Shown: positions 57,450-64,000 of the stretch, in pieces
How the letters are laid out: the number at the start of each line of letters is the position of its first letter
Position numbering within the stretch: position 1 is the stretch's first letter
Assembly (NCBI GenBank): GCA_032622095.1
Contig: CP136062.1
Span: 198,037,887 to 198,101,886, forward strand
Length of the DNA stretch: 64,000 nt
Direction: 5' to 3'
From: Siphonodentalium dalli
Lineage: Eukaryota > Mollusca > Scaphopoda > Gadilida > Siphonodentaliidae
Made by a program: the position numbers and the translations under genes
The notes under the pieces: model-generated
What the model saw: the letters and a program-made list of their open reading frames with translations, nothing else
What the model was told of the DNA's origin: nothing
Database searches by the model: none

Positions 57450-58286
57450 TTATTCCCAGTTTAAGATAAGCCTTGGTTGTTTCTTGAGGTACTTTAGTTT
57501 CGTTTTTTTCTTCTCGTCATCAGGCAGTTCACTTCTTTGTTTTAAAAGTTGTGAACTAAGTTTCCCAATGTTTGGTGGCAGGTCAACCGATATGCCATAT
57601 CCTGTCCCCGCTTTGAGTTTTTTTAGCTGCTTCCAGCACTAAGTCTCTATCGTCGAGTTTCAAGAATCTTATTATTATATATGGAGCATCTGGTTTAACT
57701 GAAGGCAGTCTATGACAAGCCGCAAAACCTGACATCTCTTCTACTCGATTTGTTGAAATTCTGAGAGATTTTTGAAGGATGACAACACTAATTTTAAGGT
57801 TTCTGATGTTAATTCGTGTTTGCTGCCAATAACACCTTTAACTATAACGTTCCATTTGCGTCCCCACAGGTCTAGCTTTGTCACTGAATTATCTAATTCT
57901 TGTAGTTTATCTTCAACCAATTCGTCTGAAATTTTAGTTTCACTCAGTTTATTTTCCATTTCAGTAAGTTTCTGCTCGTATGTCGATTCTATTTCAGCGA
58001 AACGTTGTTCATATTCCTCCATCCTGTCTTCAATTTTGGAGACTCGCTTTGTCGATTCATCGGTTACTTTTTCAATGTCAATCACCTTTTTAGTCAGATT
58101 TTCCACCTTGATTTCAACTTCACCTATTTGCCCAATGATTGAAGTATGAGGATTTTGGAAGCACTTGGTAATGTCCTCAAATGACTTACATTGGTACATG
58201 TTTTCCTTGTCTTTTTCCTTGTCTTTGTCCTTATTCTTTTCGGTTTGGTTTCGTCTCGTTCCCATTTTCACCCCGATTATTGTCAC
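57450..58286 (-). pseudogene. LINE ORF1 (L1-type RNA-binding protein), frameshifted
   Basis: N-terminal basic/charged stretch (KNKDKDKEKDKEN), then a long coiled coil (about residues 50-140, regular heptads such as VENLTKKVIDIEKV). A segment LDLWGRKWNVIVKGV starts the RRM. After a frameshift near 57745: HRLPSVKPDAPYIIIRFL. After another near 57625: GYGISVDLPPNIGKL and KLKYLKKQPRLILNW before TAA at 57450-57452. Coiled coil, RRM and C-terminal domain in that order are diagnostic of L1-type ORF1, a trimeric chaperone that coats the element RNA. Restoration would need at least two frame corrections, so this copy is dead. Confidence 0.88.
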
Positions 58287-58501
58287 CTATTTTCGTGAGT
58301 TCATTTTAAAATTAGCTAACTGCTCGTATTTACTGGTCGTCTCGAAATACTGCCGACTTGTCTAATGTTCTTGACTATTTTCCGACATTAGTTATCTGTT
58401 TTTATACGCTGGTTTGCGTTTCAATCATTTTAAATGATGCTTTTTCCGGAGCTCGTGGTCCAAAAAACGTCCTTACCGCTCACGTGTCATACCGGAAGTC
58501 C

Positions 58502-58516
58502 ATATGTTTTAAAGAT
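58502..58516. repeat. LINE target-site duplication, 5' side
   Basis: 15 bp identical to 50980-50994, adjacent to the 5' end of the element (on the minus strand). Confidence 0.9.
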
Positions 58517-58849
58517 ATCAGCAAGTTACTAGACTAATGAGTTATCCCGCGAACTCATCTCGAAAACAGCCAAAACAAGTGCACGCCGTCGGGGGGTGGC
58601 ATAATACGCCCGTTTCTGGAGTAGAGTGGGGCAAGGTTTTGTTTGAAACCTTTGACTTAAGACGAAATAATAACAAAAATAAAACACAATAACTTCAAGT
58701 GTGGTAATTTTGACTGAAAAACCGAAAACACAATTTAAAATATTTATTTTCGGCTATTTTCAGACAAAAAAATCCTATAACTCTGGCAAAAATGGTCGGA
58801 TCGGACTCAAATTCAAACTTGACCTGCAAAATCTTGTAGACATGACCCA
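58517..58849. other. No recognised feature
   Basis: Nothing supportable. Confidence 0.3.
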
Positions 58850-59205
58850 TATTTGAACTTGATATGTATATATAACAGATTTGGTTCAGTTCACTCGATT
58901 CAATCTAAAGTTATCATCCGGAAACTGCAAATCAGGTAAATTCTAAGTCGAAAAAGGGGCATAACTCAGTCAAAATCATGCGGACGAAACCCATATTCGA
59001 ACTTGATCTGCGTCGAGGCAAACCGCCCTGCGGGCGAACGACTGCCCCGGCGCCGGAAACCGACGAGAGCGGGTTCGCCCGGGAGCCGACAGGTCAAACA
59101 AACCAAATTTGGTTCAGTTCACTGATTCAATCTAAAGTTATCATCCGGAAACCAAAAGCGAACAGTGACGGATGACGGACGACGGACGGACAACCCATTT
59201 ACATA
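58850..59205 (+). repeat. Tandem pair with a GC-rich insert
   Basis: CCATATTTGAACTTGAT...GGTTCAGTTCACTCGATTCA...TTATCCGGAAAC-type sequence occurs at 58850-58926 and again at 58990-59152. The second copy is split by about 86 bp (59009-59094) of very GC-rich DNA (CCGCCCTGCGGGCG, CCCCGGCGCCGG, CCCGGGAGCC). It ends with GACGGATGACGGACGACGG, a common repeat tail. Confidence 0.75.
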
Positions 59206-59319
59206 ATACGACCGTTTTGTTCAAACGGGCGAATAAAAACCTGACATCGAACAGATTTGTTTTTTGCTCAACTTGACAAAGTAAAGTTCGAGCTATTGCC
59301 GTGTGTTGCTGCATGAGGG

Positions 59320-60345
59320 AAACTGTTGACGGACGCACGGACGGACGTATACGCAGCACGTTTCCCTCAGAACACGGTATACGGATCGCATCCCTCGCCA
59401 GATCGTCACGAATCTTCATTTCGGCACATGCCACAGGCCACATCCCTCATTCGGTCGTCACTAAACTTCATTCCGGAACACCCCACATGCCACATCCCTC
59501 ATTCGATCGTCACCATGCAAACTTCATATGGATCATCGCGGTGTGACCACTAAATGGAAGTCATCAATATTTTTCAGAATTTCGTGAAATCATGGCAGCT
59601 AGACTAAAACTTTAGCACACTTTACATGCCACATCCCTCCTCAAATCCTCACCAAACTCCATTGGAACTCCGAGGTGACATCAAGATGAGAGCCGTCAAT
59701 TTTTTCCAAGCAGTCTAGATTATATTCGTGGTATGTTTAGTATCGCCTCTAGATGGCAGCTGTTGAATTTCCAGAGTTATTGATGAAAACATAGCCGCTG
59801 ACACACATCTTGAATTTTACTCTATGTATGACGAAATGCTTCCGGACGCCGTACAGACTACGTTTTTCATCCTGTTCATCCCCAAAAACTCCATATGGCT
59901 CTTCTCTGGGTGACCTCTGATCCCTATTTGTTGGACATTGAATTGCACAGAACAACGAAAACAGCATTATTATACCAACTTGCAAACAAATCTAATGTAT
60001 TGAGCCAAAACAAAAATTAAATTAAAATCATCACCTTTCTCTCGTTTACGAGTTTCGTAGAAACATTTGACCGTTAGCGGCAATCTTGTATCTTATATTT
60101 GAATCTATCGGCCTACATGAAGCCCATTTTTATTTGATAAATGTTTCTAAAATTTACAGGCATGTTTATTATCACATCTAGATGGGCGCTATTGAATTTT
60201 AACGAATATCTATCAAAAACATGGCCACCGGTAGCCATTTTGGCCTTTGCTCTTCACGTGACTAATTCCTTCGGTACGCCCTATTGGCTACATCTATCAT
60301 CCGGTCGTCACCAAACTTCATATGGATCTTCCGGGTGACGTCTAT
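59320..60345 (+). repeat. Reiterated CACATCCCTCATTCGGTCGTCACCA sequence
   Basis: Short units of CCACATCCCTCxTTCGxTCGTCAC..AACTTCAT recur at about 59390, 59440, 59485, 59630 and 60290, often followed by GGATCxTCxxGGTGAC. Frames at 59141-59553 translate this array only. Confidence 0.6.
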
Positions 60346-61214
60346 GGCTAGGAAATTATAGCGTTCAAATTCACAACTTCGGAAAATTGTGATCAAAGTC
60401 ACTTATTATATATACAGTTATATGTTCTCAACAGTCATATGCACATGTGTATATGAGTCCCAATGAGATAGCAAAATGTATACATTTTTGGTTGAGTTGT
60501 GTATATAGGTGAAAAACACGATTACTACTCACTTCGGTTTTAGATATCTGGCCGTCTTTTTGTTAAAAGAAAATTATGGCTTTGGTTCCCGGTATGATCA
60601 TACCAACCAATTCGTTTGGACGGTAGTTCACAAGCAGTGTCATTGCTTATCGTTCGTATATATGTAGAGTTACTTCGCTTATGGCGTTCATCTTGTGTGG
60701 TTTGGCTTTTAGTGTTCGTTTCGACCGCTCAGCCATATCACAATGTTGTCAGTTTTGGTGACGAAGACTGCGTTCATGGTTATTTCCACAATGTAACTGA
60801 GCCCTACACGTACAAACCACTGATCTCAGCTAAACAATTGGTAAATGTTCTCACATTCGTGCATTTTTAATTGTAATATAGGGATTGACTATTTCGAGTA
60901 ACAGGAACGGCACCACGAACAGGAAAAGCTTCCAACTAACAAGTGACTATTCCGAGTATATTTACAGGAACAGGAACAGAAATATAATAATATATGCTAA
61001 ATTTTCTCGCGTTTTACGCAATGAAACAATATATATTATACATCATTCAAAAGCATAGCATCTCACCTTCGTGAATATTGCAACAGTTAAACGCTACTTT
61101 TGAGAATAAGAGAAACTAATTTGGGGTGTTCATATCTCTTAGACATATTACAATTTATTAAAGATGCATAATCCGAATTAACCCTTGGAAATTACCATTT
61201 CCTTAGCTTCGGGT
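60346..61214. other. No recognised feature
   Basis: A hydrophobic-start frame at 60616-60870 initiates at TTG, with no ATG or acceptor, so it is not called. Confidence 0.3.
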
Positions 61215-61620
61215 GTAAAAAATATTTTATTCGAGTCGAGGAACCCGCCCATCAAAGCTCAGAGTGATCAAATATCGATGTTTGCAATCTATTATATTTT
61301 ACCACCGATAATTTTTTAAGTAAACATGCAGTCGACGAGAAGAATTTCTCTGACCAAATTGCGGACGAAGATGGATAACTCTAAAATCAAGTGGCTTTTT
61401 TGTGTCAGATATCTGACAAACCGGCAAAATTTCGTTGAACGAAATGTTGATAAATAACAGGTTTTGGCAATTTTATACTTTAGTTGACTGTGGTTAGCAT
61501 TATTTTTTGGAAAATACTCGATTCTGATAATTGAAGCGGCATTTCAAAAAAAAAATTGTTGTTGTTGCTGTTGTTGGAATCTGATAATATGGCGACCATC
61601 GAATCGGATTGAGTACATTT
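61215..61620 (-). repeat. Dispersed repeat R2, copy 2 (inverted)
   Basis: Inverse match of 32405-32745, with an additional GTTGTTGTTGCTGTTGTTG expansion near 61558. Confidence 0.75.
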
Positions 61621-63289
61621 AAAGATAATAATTTGTTTGGCAACGATGTGGGAGTTTGTGTGGGGTAATATATAGTGATGAATTTATCTTCCATCACACC
61701 GGCCGTATCTACTTGGAATTCGTGTACATGTTCTCTTATAAGAGCATTACATAATTTATCATTTAGGGGCATACATCCATTGTGTGACGAACGCCATTAG
61801 CGTGGCATATAGTACGATAACGTGACAGTATCAAATGCATGGACAACAGAGAGCATATTTGCAAACAGGGTCGTAGAGAGGGGGATTTGGACGTCACGCT
61901 CATTTGATCGGTATTTCAACAATTTGAAAGTTCGTGTCCATATCAATCACATACCATATACTATATAGGAGTTCATTTGGGAGTTCGAACAGTTGTAAAC
62001 ATTCGCGATATCAGTTAAAAATTCGAACTTCATGCGGTGGAAATGAAGTTTCCTTTTTTTTAAATTGTGGGCGTTAGGGTGCATGTGAACTGATTATACA
62101 GGACGTTGGACCGACGATTATTCTGCTTTTTGATTGCGTGTTTCATCTGGGGATGTCAGCGGAGACATGGGGGTTCTATTTATAGAAATGTGATTAAAAG
62201 GGTACTAGCAATTTCGGTATCGACAGACTTTTGCAGGATGTATGTATTCGCCCATGTATCTTCGCGGATGCTCATTGTTGCAGTATGTAAATTTTATGAC
62301 AGTGTAATTGCTTTCGATATGTTGGTGCGAACAATGGCTGGACGACTCTTGGCGAGTTTATTGCGGAAATACAATGCATAATAAAATGTTCAGGTAAATT
62401 TGCTGTACCGTATATAAAATGGGGTGACTTTGGACAGCGAGGTTACTTCGGACAGTATGAATGCGTGTTTTCGTGTTTTTTTTTCTCTGCTGATTTTGTA
62501 AATTCAGGTATCCGACATCAAGATTTTATCGGCTGGCCATCTGTCAGCCTTGAGCAATTTTTTTTATAGCGCCCTAAAAAGTATAAACCCCCCCCCCCCC
62601 CCCCCCACCCCCCAGATTTCCCCAGACGTAAAACCAGTTACTTGGAATTTGTTGCAAATTCACATGACTAATCTAGTAAAATGTAGATATTTTCATGAAG
62701 CTAAGACATAATGACACTATTTTGGGCCAAAATTGAAACTCACCATCCAAGATGGCCACCAAAATGGCCGCCTGAAGTTGAAAATATTACATTTTTTCAC
62801 AAATATCTTCTAGATCAGTTCATGCTGTCTGGAACTGGTTGAGTAATATGACTTTATTTTGTATTTTATACATTAATTGATCATTGGAGCAATTAAATAT
62901 GCAATTATTGGGGTCCTATCCGCTTGTGATCCCTCAAAAATTCGATTTTACAGAACGCGGTATAAAATTTCACAAAAAATCACAAATGGGATTCTAGTCA
63001 TATTTCAACAAGAAATGAACAGAAGGTTGCAATTAAGTGAGGCATACCATTACTTATGAATATTACAACTCACTGGAACCAAAATTCTTACTTTGGCTCA
63101 AAATGGCCTCCAAAATATGGAAAATGGTAAATATTGCCCTAGGGTGTCCTGTAATCGCTTACAAGTTGTGGTTGATGTACAAAATTGGCTAGTATGCCTT
63201 CTATACATTGAATACTAACATGTCTGCTGCACCATGGTTAATTGTTACTGTTGCCACCACTGACATCACCAAAAAATATTGGACTTTTC
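61621..63289. other. No recognised gene; C tract and CAAGATGGCC motif
   Basis: C homopolymer at 62587-62606. CCAAGATGGCCACCAAAATG at 62748 belongs to the same motif class as 11.7-12.8 kb. The frame at 62106-62381 starts at TTG and has no domain. Confidence 0.4.
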
Positions 63290-64000
63290 TCTAAAAATAA
63301 CAGTAATTAAAATGTTAGCACTACCTATCCTCATACCAATCATGACTGTACTACATAACACACCAAGTTCTCTAATTAAAGAAATTCAAAACATATTTTA
63401 TAATTTTTTTTGGAATGGTAAAAGGGATAGGTTAAAAAGAGAGATTCTCATTCAAAATATAATGGAGGACTGAAGCTACCAGAAGTAAAATGCTTTTTGA
63501 AATCACTTAAGGTGACATGGCTAAAAAAAATAATGGACCCTCTTAACTATTCAGAATGGAAAATGATCCTTCTGGAAAAAATTAATAAATATGGTGGCAC
63601 AACAATACTGAATTTAAATAAAGCCAGTCTTATCACTTTAGCAAAACATTTCAACCCTTTTTGGAAAGATGTCATATTTGCCTATGCCTTATTACAAAAA
63701 GAACCAGAAACCACTGACGAGTACATGAGCCAACCAATATTTCACAATAGCCTTATAAAAAGGCAGTATAAACCGATTTACTTTCAATCATGGACTGATA
63801 GACAGATATTATATATAAATGATATTCTAAAAGATGATGGCACATTTATGAATAATGAGGAATTCTTTCAAATACATGGCTTGAAAATTAATTACTTAAC
63901 CTTACAGGGCGTGGTGCTATCCATCCCCTCAGCCTGGCGACAAGACTTTAAACATATAAAACACAAACTTGATGAACCAAAAGTCAATAAGATCCTACAG
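63290..64000 (+). mobile_element. L1/Tx1-like LINE, copy 2, 5'-truncated, runs off the window
   Basis: From AAAAATAACAGTAATTAAAATG onwards it matches the minus strand of 52860-52150. The 63500-64000 portion encodes the same ORF2 C-terminal protein with only one conservative difference noticed (Leu to Ile in WLKKxM). It lacks everything upstream of this point, the usual outcome of incomplete reverse transcription. It shares the missing-base frameshift near 63465 with copy 1. Confidence 0.9.

Larger units (their letters stand above)
50995..58501 (-). mobile_element. L1/Tx1-like LINE, full-length but defective, with nested insertions
   Basis: Bounded by a perfect 15 bp direct repeat ATATGTTTTAAAGAT at 50980-50994 and 58502-58516, a target-site duplication. 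Minus-strand order: short 5' UTR (58501-58287), ORF1 (58286-57450), an unusual 2 kb intergenic region with a tandem array and a MITE, ORF2 endonuclease (about 55303-54367), linker, reverse transcriptase (about 54020-53131), C-terminal region (53100-51750) and an A-rich 3' UTR ending near 50995. Frameshifts and stops interrupt both ORFs, so it is not autonomous now. A second copy starts at 63290. Confidence 0.93.

Noticed and set aside
57772-58149. Ser-rich plus-strand frame
   Set aside because: Antisense shadow of LINE ORF1.
60616-60870. Frame with a hydrophobic N-terminus like a signal peptide
   Set aside because: It begins at TTG, not ATG, and has no acceptor or supporting motif.

Overview
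The window reads as non-coding, repeat-dense DNA of an invertebrate animal, most likely a lophotrochozoan such as a mollusc. This is an inference from four things: no compact gene order, no ribosome-binding sites, an L1/Tx1-type LINE, and many TTAA- or TA-flanked MITEs and foldback repeats. I see no rRNA, no convincing tRNA, and no complete multi-exon host gene. Two short exon-like segments (1741-1900 minus, 13430-13623 plus) are the only hints of host coding sequence.

Layout. 0-7.6 kb: a TTAA-flanked MITE, a 0.5 kb block present twice around a broken LINE fragment, another LINE C-terminal relic, and a dimeric tandem array. 7.6-15.2 kb: mostly unrecognised AT-rich sequence, a cluster of repeats carrying the GCCGCCATCTTG motif, and one exon-like segment. 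15.2-29.6 kb: the outstanding object, a giant palindrome with arms of about 6.9 and 7.0 kb around a 554 bp spacer. The arms are nearly identical. Each carries one copy of the same intact, intronless 201-codon gene of unknown function, with its own TATA-like and AATAAA signals. The two gene copies diverge from each other's arms towards the outside, and the rest of each arm is tandem repeats.

29.6-50.7 kb: a TE graveyard. It holds further piggyBac-type MITEs, a 4 kb foldback structure (33.15-37.2 kb), two copies of a 0.5 kb repeat ending in a long hairpin, an 868 bp TA-flanked inverted-repeat element, and SINE/RTE-like elements packed with TCAAGGTCA motifs. A dispersed repeat is also present in two copies; one contains a MITE and the other preserves the empty insertion site. 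50.98-58.52 kb: a 7.5 kb L1/Tx1-like LINE on the minus strand, bounded by a 15 bp target-site duplication. It has recognisable ORF1 (coiled coil, RRM/CTD) and ORF2 (endonuclease, reverse transcriptase, C-terminal region), all broken by frameshifts, with a three-unit tandem array and a piggyBac-type MITE between ORF1 and ORF2. 58.5-64 kb: dispersed repeats and, from 63.29 kb, a 5'-truncated, nearly identical second copy of the same LINE running off the window.

No pathway is encoded here. The genes that can be read are the LINE proteins (all defective in this copy) and the duplicated 201-residue protein, which is the only intact, non-repeat-derived reading frame of convincing quality.
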